From: Bacteroidia bacterium
GTDB taxonomy: Bacteria; Bacteroidota; Bacteroidia; NS11-12g; UBA9320
Reading direction: 5' to 3'
DNA length: 30,016 nt
NCBI GenBank assembly: GCA_013042025.1
Contig: JABDQY010000267.1
Span: 1-30,016 of the forward strand
Below the pieces are notes generated by a model, which was not told the DNA's origin, did not search any database, and saw nothing but the letters and a program-made list of their open reading frames with translations. Position numbers and translations under genes: made by a program. Below are positions 22,988 through 30,016 of this stretch, in pieces (within the stretch, counting starts at the first letter, position 1; every line of letters begins with the position of its first letter).

Positions 22988-23684
22988 TAAAATTATAGTC
23001 TTAATAATGGGGCTTTCCATGCTCGTAGCGTGTGGAGCTAAGAGTGAATTGCTTTCTCCTAGTGATTTTGCAAGTAGTTTGAGTATGGCGTCAAATCCAG
23101 TCTTACTGGATGTAAGAACACCCGAAGAGTTTTCGTCAAGTCATCTTGAAGGAGCGAGTAGTTTAAATGTGCACGGAAGCAATTTTGAGAATGAAATTAT
23201 TAAACTCGACAAAGAAGCACCTATTTATTTGTATTGTAAGTCAGGAGCTAGGAGTGCAGCGGCTGCAGAAATATTGGTAAATGCTGGATTTAGTTCTGTT
23301 TACGATTTGGATGGCGGTTTATTGAGTTGGGAAGCTTCTAATTTGCCGGTTCTAGTGAATAAGAAGGCTAGCTTAAACAAGTATACCTTGGAAGAATACA
23401 ATCAAATTATTGATTCAAATAAACTGGTTCTTGTAGATTTTTATGCAGATTGGTGCGGACCATGTAAAATGATGGCTCCTCACATTAAAGCGGTGAAAGA
23501 AAAGCACGGTGATAAACTAAAAATTTTAAAAGTGGATACCGATAAAAGCTTAGCAATTGGACAACACTTTAATATAACCGGAATTCCGTTGGTGAAGGTG
23601 TATTTTGAAGGTAAAGAGGTTTATGATAAAGTTGGCTACCATAAACAAGAAGAATTAGAAGAGGTGCTTAAGAGTTATCTTTAG
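22974..23684 (+). CDS. Rhodanese-thioredoxin fusion lipoprotein
   Basis: 236 residues. The lipobox LVAC (Cys20) predicts lipid anchoring in the envelope. A rhodanese domain (about 26-128) has active-site Cys88 in YCKSGARS and the usual LLDVRTPEEF and DLDGGLLSWE blocks. A thioredoxin domain (about 135-236) follows, with WCGPCK (Cys161, Cys164) and cis-Pro205 in TGIPL. All catalytic residues of both domains are present. The joined domains suggest sulfane-sulfur transfer resolved by a dithiol, or disulfide chemistry in the periplasm. The electron source is unknown, since no DsbD-like gene is nearby. It overlaps the GH3-type synthetase by 14 bases and the convergent thiL stop by 17 bases. Confidence 0.92.
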   Translation: MKVNNKIIVLIMGLSMLVACGAKSELLSPSDFASSLSMASNPVLLDVRTPEEFSSSHLEGASSLNVHGSNFENEIIKLDKEAPIYLYCKSGARSAAAAEILVNAGFSSVYDLDGGLLSWEASNLPVLVNKKASLNKYTLEEYNQIIDSNKLVLVDFYADWCGPCKMMAPHIKAVKEKHGDKLKILKVDTDKSLAIGQHFNITGIPLVKVYFEGKEVYDKVGYHKQEELEEVLKSYL

Positions 23685-24735
23685 GGTTTTCAGCATTTGC
23701 ATTTGCATGTTGCCAACCTTGAGCTTCAATTTCTACAGAATTTCCAGATTTAGTAATTAATGTTTTGCTTTCATGTGGAGCTGTACAATATCCAATAACC
23801 GTAATATCTTGAGAGTTTTTAATTTTATCATAATCCTTTTGTGTAATGGTAAATAGTAGTTCGTAATCATCTCCTCCGTTCATTGCACACAATGTTGGGT
23901 CAAGGTTAAACTCCAGGGCAGTGTCATAGGTTTGTTGATCAATAGGAATTTTGTCCTCATAAATTTTGACCCCGATATTTGAGTGTTTACATAAATGAAA
24001 CAATTCACTTGCTAGACCATCCGAAACATCGATCATCGAAGTTGGTATTATTTTATGTTCAGAAAATGAATCAATTACATCCTTACGAGCCTCCGGACGC
24101 AATTGTCTTCCAATTACATAGTCCTTTCCTGAAAGGTCTGGTTGCATGTTTTTCTGTTCAAGGAAGACTTGTTTTTCCCTTTCCAATATTTGTAAACCAA
24201 TATAGGCACCACCTAAATCTCCTGTGACACACACAAGGTCACCTTCTTTTGCACCAGAACGTGTTGTAATTGCCTTGTCTTGAGCTGAACCAATTGCCGT
24301 AACTGAGATTACCAGTCCTGTTACAGAACTGCTTGTATCTCCTCCAATTAAATCGAGCTTATATTTTTCGCATGCTGCTCTAATTCCGGCATAAATTTCT
24401 TCAATAGCTTCTAATGAGTATTTACTTGAAATTGCTATTGAAACCAAAAGTTGTTGAGCATGCCCATTCATGGCATAGATATCTGAAATACTAGATACTA
24501 CAGCCTTATATCCAATATGCATTAATGGGCTATACACCAAATCAAAATGAATGTTTTCAATAAACATGTCGGTCGAGATCAGTTGCTTACCATCCTTATG
24601 TTGTAAGATAGCTGCATCATCTCCAATTCCAAGTTCAGTTGAAGAGTTTGTCGTTGAGAATTCTTTTGTTAAGTGATCAATTAAACCAAATTCACCGAGT
24701 TTGCTTATCGAGGTTTTCTCTTTGTTTTCAAACAT
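23668..24735 (-). CDS. thiL: Thiamine-monophosphate kinase
   Basis: 355 residues; cytoplasmic enzyme phosphorylating thiamine monophosphate to the active diphosphate, the last step of thiamine synthesis. It is an AIR-synthase/PurM-like fold: GEFGLIDHLTKEF at the N-terminus, the Mg/ATP-binding Asp pair in GIGDDAAIL, STDMFIENIHF, LIGGDTSSS, VTGDLGGAYIGLQ and IDVSDGLASELFHL, then GGDDYELLFT near the C-terminus. Length is slightly above the E. coli enzyme (325). It diverges from comF across 44 bases. GACCTTTG on the minus strand (24752-24745) is a 7 of 8 match to the -7 box. Other thi genes are not in the window. Confidence 0.96.
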   Translation of the reverse strand: MFENKEKTSISKLGEFGLIDHLTKEFSTTNSSTELGIGDDAAILQHKDGKQLISTDMFIENIHFDLVYSPLMHIGYKAVVSSISDIYAMNGHAQQLLVSIAISSKYSLEAIEEIYAGIRAACEKYKLDLIGGDTSSSVTGLVISVTAIGSAQDKAITTRSGAKEGDLVCVTGDLGGAYIGLQILEREKQVFLEQKNMQPDLSGKDYVIGRQLRPEARKDVIDSFSEHKIIPTSMIDVSDGLASELFHLCKHSNIGVKIYEDKIPIDQQTYDTALEFNLDPTLCAMNGGDDYELLFTITQKDYDKIKNSQDITVIGYCTAPHESKTLITKSGNSVEIEAQGWQHANANAENPKDNS

Positions 24736-24779
24736 AAATTAGCACAAAGGTCTATGATTTACTTTAATTTGTAGTGACT

Positions 24780-25469
24780 ATGAAAAAAATATTAGCCTCC
24801 GTGGGTAATATGCTCTTTCCGAATATCTGTATTTCTTGTGAAAGTTATTTAAGTTTTCAAGAGAAATGGATTTGTGATTATTGCTATTATACCCTTCCAA
24901 AATTTGAAGATTATCAAAACTCAGCCAACATGGTTGCACAAATGTTTTGGGGTAGAGTAAAGCTTGAAATGGCTACTTCCTACTTGCAATTTAAATCGAC
25001 TAATCATGTTCAAAAAGTATTGCATCAAATTAAATATAGAGGGAATACGGGTTTAGCCGAAGAGATGGGTAAAAACATGGGAATTTGTTTTAAACAAATT
25101 TCAGCTATTTCTAATTGCGACGTGGTTGTTCCAATTCCATTGCATAGGAGAAAAAAGGAGATTAGAGGGTATAATCAAAGCTACTTACTAGCAAAAGGGC
25201 TGTGCAATGTCATTAATCGTCCACTTGATGCAAAATCAGTTGAGAGAACGATGTTTACAAAGACCCAAACTAACAAGAAAAGATTTGATCGCCATGAGAA
25301 CACTAAGAATGTCTTCAAAATACATAAACCCAATGAATTTGAAAACCGTCATGTTTTGCTAGTAGATGATGTGATAACAACAGGAGCTACAATTGAAGCA
25401 TGTGCGACTGAATTGTTAAAAATTAAAGATTGTAAGGTAAGCGTGTGTTCGTTAGCTGTTTCAAATTAG
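24780..25469 (+). CDS. comF: ComF-family phosphoribosyltransferase-like protein
   Basis: 229 residues from ATG 24780 (a GTG at 24774 adds two residues). The N-terminus carries a four-Cys zinc-ribbon-like pair, ICISC and CDYC. The C-terminal type I PRTase domain shows VVVPIPLHRRKKEIRGYNQSY and the PRPP-binding loop VLLVDDVITTGAT. In competent bacteria ComF is needed to take up single-stranded DNA during transformation; its enzymatic substrate is unknown, and many non-competent species have it too. The family is called with confidence, but a role in competence here is not shown. It ends exactly one base before the convergent T9SS gene. A TTAATTTG (24764-24771), 7 of 8 to the -7 consensus, precedes the start. 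Confidence 0.92.
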   Translation: MKKILASVGNMLFPNICISCESYLSFQEKWICDYCYYTLPKFEDYQNSANMVAQMFWGRVKLEMATSYLQFKSTNHVQKVLHQIKYRGNTGLAEEMGKNMGICFKQISAISNCDVVVPIPLHRRKKEIRGYNQSYLLAKGLCNVINRPLDAKSVERTMFTKTQTNKKRFDRHENTKNVFKIHKPNEFENRHVLLVDDVITTGATIEACATELLKIKDCKVSVCSLAVSN

Positions 25470-27884
25470 CTATTGTACAATAAATTTATGTACAAAAATG
25501 CCTTCAGCGTAAATAAAATAAACACCCTTAGTTAAATCGGCCATGTTTATCGTTGACTCTTCAAATGAATTTATCGTAAATGAGTTCATTTTTTGTCCTA
25601 TTGTGTTTAAAATCGATACAGTATAATCTGTTTTCGTAGTATTATTAATCAATAGACGGTCTGTAACCGGGTTTGGTCCTATTTCTAATCCAACAATAAC
25701 ATTTGGTAATGGATTTTGACCAATTATTCCAGACGATTCTCCAACCTCGCTACAAACAGTATTTGTAACCATTGGTTCATCAAAAGTTCCTTTCTTATAG
25801 CTGTAGTATATTTTTGCAGTGTTACAAATTTCAGCCCCAACTTCAAGTGGTTTGTTCTGAATAAGCAAATCAATAAACCCTGCGGAACCTTCCTCACTAC
25901 TCTCTTTAGATGGGATATTGATATCATTAAAGCTCCATATTAGCTTCGTTTTATAAAAGTTGTCGCTTGTTTTTGTAAACACAGGCAACAATGTACTGGT
26001 ATGGCTTGTAAATGCATCAATTCGATTGTAGTCGTAGTCTTCATCTAACTCGTCTACAACTTTAATATCAAAAGCCTGAGTTGTGCCAACATTCTTGAAT
26101 CCAATTTTATATTTCAGTAAATCCTCTTGAGGATCAATTGTTTTACCGTTATCGCAACTCTTCTGATTTGGAAGGGAGTTTCCAGTTTTGTATCGTGCAG
26201 TATAGCTGTTATTTGAAATATCTTGATCTTTCTGGCCGTCTTTAAACACTAAATTAGCTACCAAAGTATTATCCTCTGGATTGTCGGTTGTAAATGAAAT
26301 TTTAAATTGCTTCTTCTCATTTCCATTTAAACTTATGGTCCAACTTATTTTATTATCGATATATGAATCAAAAGGTAAATCTGAAGTTAAATTCGATATG
26401 CTTGCAGAATGTGTTAATGTTAAAGTTGCATCAGTAATTGGTTGACCACCAATGTTTTCAACAGCAACTACCATGCTTTTATTCTCGTTTGCCTGAGTGC
26501 TAAAACTTTGATTATCTGAAAGGTAGACAAGCCCATCTTGTATTCCAATTTGTTGCTTAACGCCAACAATTGCACCATAATATGTTTTATACTCTGCAGC
26601 GTTAATTAGATAATCAGGGCAAGTCGGCTCCCAATAGTCTACAGTTGACGCATTAACTGTGTAGCTTTTTTTGTCTATTGGTAAATACAATTGACCAAAT
26701 TTGTCTGTATTTAGGTTATCAATTGTTTTGTTTAATGTAAGAGGATAGTTCGGCAACCAGTCTTCATTAGAATCCTTTATACAATTTCCATTTTTATCCG
26801 AATAAACTCTTGCAGCAATTTGTGCTTGATCCTTTCTAATTTCTCCGATAAAGCTAATTCTTGCATTGTCTGAAAAATCACCAGAAACAATTACACCGCT
26901 CTCGTTAGAATAAAGTTGCTCAATATCACTTAAGTATAAATTAGTTGGCCCCCAAGATGCACCATCGTACTCGAGGATATTGATAATTTCGTTGTTTGAG
27001 TTTTCAAAGCTACCTACGGCAAACAAGCTTCCCTTTAGTTCAGCAAAATGAGAGATGTTATTCACCTCATATGCTTCCAAGCCTTGTGACATATTAGACC
27101 ATAGTTTTCCGTTCTTTATTTTGACAGATTCCGTGCTAAAATTTGACTTACCGTACACAATAACACTATTGTTATATTCACTTACAACAATGTTTTCACC
27201 AAGGAAAGGTGGAAATTCTGCAATTTCCCATAAGCTTCCGTCCCATGTTGCAAGGCTGTAATTACCTGACTGAATAGCCGTAAAATTACCAGTTGCGTAT
27301 ACTTTATCGTTGGAAACTGTAACACTTGTAAAATTATCAGCCTGAGTATTTCTGGTAATGAGATTGCCTTTTACTGACCAAGCATCATCAACTAGCTCTA
27401 CTAGATTGTATTTCTCATCATTGTCTATAAATTTCCCTACGCAATTCAATTTGCCATTCTGAACAACTAATTTATTTAAGGACTCACTATTTGCAATTGT
27501 TGTATTTGAAAGATCTTTCCAACTACTACCATCCCATTTTAAAATATAGTTCTTATTCGTACTTACATTGCCACTCACGTAAGCAGCACACAAATAGATA
27601 GCATTATTATATTCAATCAGATCTATAATCTTAAACTCTCCAAATTGTGTAGTTCCTAATTTAGGCAGTTGAGGAGATTCAATTTTATACCAGAAATCTC
27701 CATTCCAAACTTGAAGTTCAGCTTCATTCTGATTATTTGCATAAATGGAAATAATCCCATCATTATATGAAGCTATTTTTTGCGGTGTTGCAGGTAAACC
27801 ATAACCCATGGGTGCAACTATTTGAGCGTGTACAAACACGCTTAATAGCATTATAATTGCGATATGGATGGATTTATTTAACAC
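25470..27884 (-). CDS. Large secreted T9SS cargo protein with propeller-like repeats
   Basis: 804 residues from GTG 27884. The signal peptide (1-21, ending VHAQ) is followed by a region to about 350 with recurring (W/Y)(D/N)GxxW units: WNGDFWYKIE, WDGSSWKDLS, WDGSLWEIAE, YDGASWGPTN. These suggest beta-propeller blades. A SdrD-B/prealbumin-like segment (SDKNGNCIKDSNEDWLPNYP) is next, then DUF11/CARDB-like Ig domains (about 430-700; a DUF7619-like region with LKYKIGFKNVGTTQAFDIKV). The C-terminal type A sorting domain (about 730-804) has GPNPVTDRLLINN, GQKMNSF and LTKGVYFIYAEG. It is exported through the outer membrane by T9SS and probably surface-attached or released. It lies one base after the upstream stop (TAA-A-GTG), as the third gene of the sigma operon. 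Its ligand is unknown. Confidence 0.88.
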   Translation of the reverse strand: MLNKSIHIAIIMLLSVFVHAQIVAPMGYGLPATPQKIASYNDGIISIYANNQNEAELQVWNGDFWYKIESPQLPKLGTTQFGEFKIIDLIEYNNAIYLCAAYVSGNVSTNKNYILKWDGSSWKDLSNTTIANSESLNKLVVQNGKLNCVGKFIDNDEKYNLVELVDDAWSVKGNLITRNTQADNFTSVTVSNDKVYATGNFTAIQSGNYSLATWDGSLWEIAEFPPFLGENIVVSEYNNSVIVYGKSNFSTESVKIKNGKLWSNMSQGLEAYEVNNISHFAELKGSLFAVGSFENSNNEIINILEYDGASWGPTNLYLSDIEQLYSNESGVIVSGDFSDNARISFIGEIRKDQAQIAARVYSDKNGNCIKDSNEDWLPNYPLTLNKTIDNLNTDKFGQLYLPIDKKSYTVNASTVDYWEPTCPDYLINAAEYKTYYGAIVGVKQQIGIQDGLVYLSDNQSFSTQANENKSMVVAVENIGGQPITDATLTLTHSASISNLTSDLPFDSYIDNKISWTISLNGNEKKQFKISFTTDNPEDNTLVANLVFKDGQKDQDISNNSYTARYKTGNSLPNQKSCDNGKTIDPQEDLLKYKIGFKNVGTTQAFDIKVVDELDEDYDYNRIDAFTSHTSTLLPVFTKTSDNFYKTKLIWSFNDINIPSKESSEEGSAGFIDLLIQNKPLEVGAEICNTAKIYYSYKKGTFDEPMVTNTVCSEVGESSGIIGQNPLPNVIVGLEIGPNPVTDRLLINNTTKTDYTVSILNTIGQKMNSFTINSFEESTINMADLTKGVYFIYAEGIFVHKFIVQ

Positions 27885-27885
27885 T

Positions 27886-29247
27886 TTATTTTATAAACTT
27901 ATAATTGGTCGAAATATTAAAACCGTAGCTATATGGTTTCACAATAATAGCTGAAGATTCTTTCACATTTAGATTATTTAAATTTAGACTAAATGTTGGT
28001 TCAGCTCCAATGGTAAAATGTTTCCCATTATAATACATTCCAACTTTTGCATTTGCTGCAACATTATTTTTGTTTAAAGCAAAGTTGGTTACATCTTTTA
28101 ATGATAAATCATTGAAATCAGCCTTCTTCCCTTTTTGATTGAATAAGAATAAGTACGACATTCCAACTTGACTTCTTATTTCAAATTTAGTGGATATTGG
28201 TGTCTTATACCCGATGTTTAACGGTATTTCCATAAAATGATATGAATTTGACCCACTATATTTCACTGGAACAGGTGCTTGAGGTTTGTAACCTACAATC
28301 TCATTATTGTTATTAATAGGTACGGAATCAATGGAATAATCATAGTTTACAGCTTCCGTTCGTTGGGAAATAAATGCCCCTGTTGTAACGAAAATGCCAT
28401 TCGGTAGGTGATATTGTGCATTTATACCGGCAGAGTTTGAAAAAGATGAATTTTCACTTGAAGCCGCTTTATCGTAATAATTTACATGGATAAGACCTGC
28501 TAACAATGAATTTTCAGTAATTCTCTTGTTCGATATCGATGGAGTAAATGAAAATCCTAGCTCCCAATATCCTGATGTATTCTTATCTAATTTTGAATTA
28601 TTACCGTCGCCTTGGTTGTTCGATTTTGGTAAATCACTGTTATTTAGTACAACTGAAGGTTTTTCACTTTCAGCAATAGCTGCATCTTCGTCTTTGTCTG
28701 TGATCTTATGTGGAACAATATTATCTGCTTTCTCAATTGCGTTTTCAATTTCAATTGGAGAATTGGTACTCTTAGAATTGGCAATTAGACCACTCTGTTC
28801 GTCTGGAATGGTGTTGAGAGATTGCACTTCGTTTTCCGAAACAGTAATAATCAAAGGAGTGATTGGTGTCACTGCAGTTTCATTAATAGTTATATCACCC
28901 TTAAGTTGAATAGAACCTAGTTCCTTATCTTTATCAATTGAAGCGTTAATATCATTCTTTATTGCTTGATCCTCTTTACCTGCATTGTTTACAGTTTTAT
29001 CAACTTCATTGGTAATGGCTTCATTTACCGAAAGAGGTTGTACTTTATCAGAAGATGTGTTGTTAATTAAAAGGATAGAAGAAGATACAAAAACCAAAGC
29101 AAGGAAGAACCACAAAGCGTAAATTCGTTTCTTCCTTTGCTTCAATTTCTTTTCGATGGCAAGCCAATCATTCGCACCAACTTCGGCGTATTCGAAGCTG
29201 GGTGCTGATTTCTTGAGTAAATCATCGATATGTTGTAAATTATCCAA
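27886..29247 (-). CDS. Membrane-spanning protein with anti-sigma-like N-terminus and C-terminal outer-membrane beta-barrel
   Basis: 453 residues from TTG 29247; no in-frame ATG exists upstream of it. A cytoplasmic N-terminus (1-41) has the NDWLAIEKKLKQRKKR block seen in Bacteroidota proteins encoded next to ECF sigma factors. One transmembrane helix follows (43-61, YALWFFLALVFVSSSILLI). Then comes a roughly 160-residue Ser/Asn/Asp/Glu-rich, apparently disordered periplasmic stretch. The C-terminal domain (about 225-453; GYWELGFSFTPSIS, YHFMEIPLNIGYKTPI, IRSQVGMSYLFLF) has alternating strands like PorT/outer-membrane beta-barrel proteins. The two halves would sit in different membranes. Its place between the sigma gene (10-base gap) and the T9SS cargo gene suggests sigma control from the surface, which is inference. 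Confidence 0.75.
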   Translation of the reverse strand: MDNLQHIDDLLKKSAPSFEYAEVGANDWLAIEKKLKQRKKRIYALWFFLALVFVSSSILLINNTSSDKVQPLSVNEAITNEVDKTVNNAGKEDQAIKNDINASIDKDKELGSIQLKGDITINETAVTPITPLIITVSENEVQSLNTIPDEQSGLIANSKSTNSPIEIENAIEKADNIVPHKITDKDEDAAIAESEKPSVVLNNSDLPKSNNQGDGNNSKLDKNTSGYWELGFSFTPSISNKRITENSLLAGLIHVNYYDKAASSENSSFSNSAGINAQYHLPNGIFVTTGAFISQRTEAVNYDYSIDSVPINNNNEIVGYKPQAPVPVKYSGSNSYHFMEIPLNIGYKTPISTKFEIRSQVGMSYLFLFNQKGKKADFNDLSLKDVTNFALNKNNVAANAKVGMYYNGKHFTIGAEPTFSLNLNNLNVKESSAIIVKPYSYGFNISTNYKFIK

Positions 29248-29257
29248 TCTAAAAATC

Positions 29258-29794
29258 TTATTTTCTTTTCAATTTGGCGTTTAATAACACCCTTGCTCGT
29301 GAAAGTCTGCTTTTGGATGAACCGATAGAGATTTTTAACTCTGCAGCTATCTCCTTATGTGACATATTATCTATTGCGTACATGTTTAACACAATTTTAT
29401 AAATGTCGGGCAGCTGGTTAAGAGCATCAAGAACTTGATTAGGTTCAACCTTATAAGCTGAGCTAGTCGTTTCATCAGAGCTGGTAAACGTTTCGTGTTT
29501 CGCTTCAAACTCATCATGATAGTACTTGTTTCTCCCGTGTCTTAGTTTGTTTAATGCGAGATTTATAAATAATCGAGTCATCCAAGTATCAATACGGCTT
29601 CCACCCCTGAATGAATCAATTTTTATAAATACCTTGTAAAACCCATCATGAAGCAAGTCTCTTGCATCCTCTTGATTTTTACAATATCGCATACAAACAG
29701 CCATCATCTTGTTTGCATATCTTTCAAAGAGCACTTTTTGAGCAGATTGATCTTTGTTCTTACAGCGTTCTATTAGTTCCTCTTCACTAATCAA
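29258..29794 (-). CDS. ECF-type RNA polymerase sigma factor
   Basis: 178 residues. Region 2 (about 22-90) has YANKMMAVCMRYCKNQEDARDLLHDGFYKVF, the core-binding and -10 recognition helix, ending in FRGGSRIDTWMTRLFINLALN. Region 4 (about 118-175) has LNQLPDIYKIVLNMYAIDNMSHKEIAAELKISIGSSKSRLSRAR, a clear helix-turn-helix. There is no region 1 or 3, as expected of group 4 sigma factors. The start is TTG 29794; an in-frame TAA lies five codons upstream and no earlier ATG is available. It heads a three-gene operon whose second product has anti-sigma-like features. It probably directs this operon and others, but no promoter of its own class could be defined. Confidence 0.95.
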   Translation of the reverse strand: MISEEELIERCKNKDQSAQKVLFERYANKMMAVCMRYCKNQEDARDLLHDGFYKVFIKIDSFRGGSRIDTWMTRLFINLALNKLRHGRNKYYHDEFEAKHETFTSSDETTSSAYKVEPNQVLDALNQLPDIYKIVLNMYAIDNMSHKEIAAELKISIGSSKSRLSRARVLLNAKLKRK

Positions 29795-29858
29795 TTTGCT
29801 CTTATATTATAGTTAGACACAGGTTTATTAAAAGGTTGCAAAAAGTACGAAAAAAAAA

Positions 29859-29885
29859 GGAGCTTGATAATTCAAGCTCCTTTTT
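29859..29885 (-). terminator. Strong intrinsic terminator, potentially bidirectional
   Basis: GGAGCTTG / ATAATT / CAAGCTCC forms a perfect 8-bp stem flanked by an A run on the left and TTTTT on the right, so it has a U tract in either direction. It lies 27 bases past the stop of the truncated T9SS gene (minus strand) and upstream of the sigma factor gene, insulating the two. Confidence 0.85.
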
Positions 29886-29911
29886 AGGAAGAATAGTGTT
29901 AAGAATAATTC

Positions 29912-30016
29912 TTATCTGTTTAAGACTACTTTCTTAGTAATGATAGTACCTTGAACGCTCATTTGAACGTAGTACACACCATTTGCTTGGTTAGTAATAT
30001 CAACAGCATAAGAACC
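29912..30016 (-). CDS. C-terminal end of a T9SS type A sorting-domain protein (5' part outside window)
   Basis: The last 34 codons of a minus-strand gene are present, with stop TAA at 29914-29912. The peptide contains ITNQANGVYYVQMSVQG and ends TKKVVLNR. This is the characteristic tail of the type A sorting domain: the GVYYVQ strand followed by a short basic, hydrophobic end that the T9SS machinery recognises. The body of the protein lies beyond the window, so its function cannot be told. It is followed by the strong terminator at 29859-29885. It was too short to appear as a free-standing ORF, but the frame and motif are clear. Confidence 0.85.
   Translation of the reverse strand, partial: GSYAVDITNQANGVYYVQMSVQGTIITKKVVLNR

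Noticed and set aside
14080..24780. Riboswitches upstream of bioY, pnuC or thiL
   Set aside because: Leaders are too short (overlapping, TAATG-coupled, or 44 bases) to hold a known vitamin aptamer.
28526..28909. 127-codon plus-strand ORF
   Set aside because: It is antisense to the disordered part of the barrel protein, where biased Ser/Asn/Glu codons remove stops on the other strand.
1..30016. CRISPR arrays, tRNA/rRNA genes, transposases, phage genes or attachment sites
   Set aside because: No regularly spaced repeats, cloverleaf-like segments, transposase motifs or integrase genes were seen on reading both strands. The window looks like core chromosome.

Overview
The window looks like a piece of the core chromosome of a low-GC marine-type Bacteroidota, most likely a member of Flavobacteriales. 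Four independent signs support this. Several genes are preceded by the Bacteroidota -7 promoter box TAnnTTTG. Two genes end in a type IX secretion (T9SS) type A sorting domain. The family set is typical of the phylum: a DUF4197 lipoprotein, an OstA-like protein beside tilS, a GH3 glycosidase/beta-lactamase fusion, and Rho with a long charged insert. Translation starts lack strong Shine-Dalgarno sequences. I see no phage, insertion sequence, CRISPR array, tRNA or rRNA; gene density is very high and no gene-free gap exceeds 300 bases.

Layout. Bases 1-766 hold the 3' end of methylmalonyl-CoA mutase. Next come a membrane-anchored GH25 lysozyme (+), convergent thyA (-), the pyruvate dehydrogenase E2 subunit (+), rho (+), and a secreted lytic-transglycosylase-like protein whose GTG start shares a base with the rho stop. 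The tilS gene (-) and an OstA/LptA-like gene (+) diverge from a 30-base region carrying two facing -7 boxes. A fatty acid desaturase, the 970-residue GH3/beta-lactamase fusion, a DUF4197 lipoprotein and bioY follow on +. On the minus strand a lipoprotein cyclophilin is joined to pgk by TAATG, and an orphan LytTR response regulator has its own terminator. After a SRPBCC/GyrI-like membrane protein (+) comes a minus-strand operon: a LEA-like helical repeat protein, PnuC, and a small HExxH membrane protein. Divergent from it is a plus-strand operon: M28 peptidase, GH3-type acyl-acid amido synthetase, rhodanese-thioredoxin lipoprotein. Then thiL (-) and comF (+) diverge.

The right end (25470-29794, minus) is a three-gene operon: an ECF sigma factor, a protein with an anti-sigma-like N-terminus, one transmembrane helix and a predicted C-terminal outer-membrane beta-barrel, and a large T9SS-exported propeller-like protein. 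All three use non-ATG starts. The order suggests a cell-surface signalling unit, and it is the best candidate for an under-described system here. The last 105 bases are the 3' end of another T9SS cargo gene with a strong terminator.

Shared themes are peptidoglycan turnover (GH25, transglycosylase-like, GH3 fusion) and envelope biogenesis (OstA-like, desaturase, lipoproteins, T9SS). Vitamin and cofactor handling also recurs: bioY for biotin, which is not itself needed by the B12-dependent mutase, pnuC for a vitamin such as nicotinamide riboside, and thiL for thiamine diphosphate, which the pyruvate dehydrogenase E1 partner requires.
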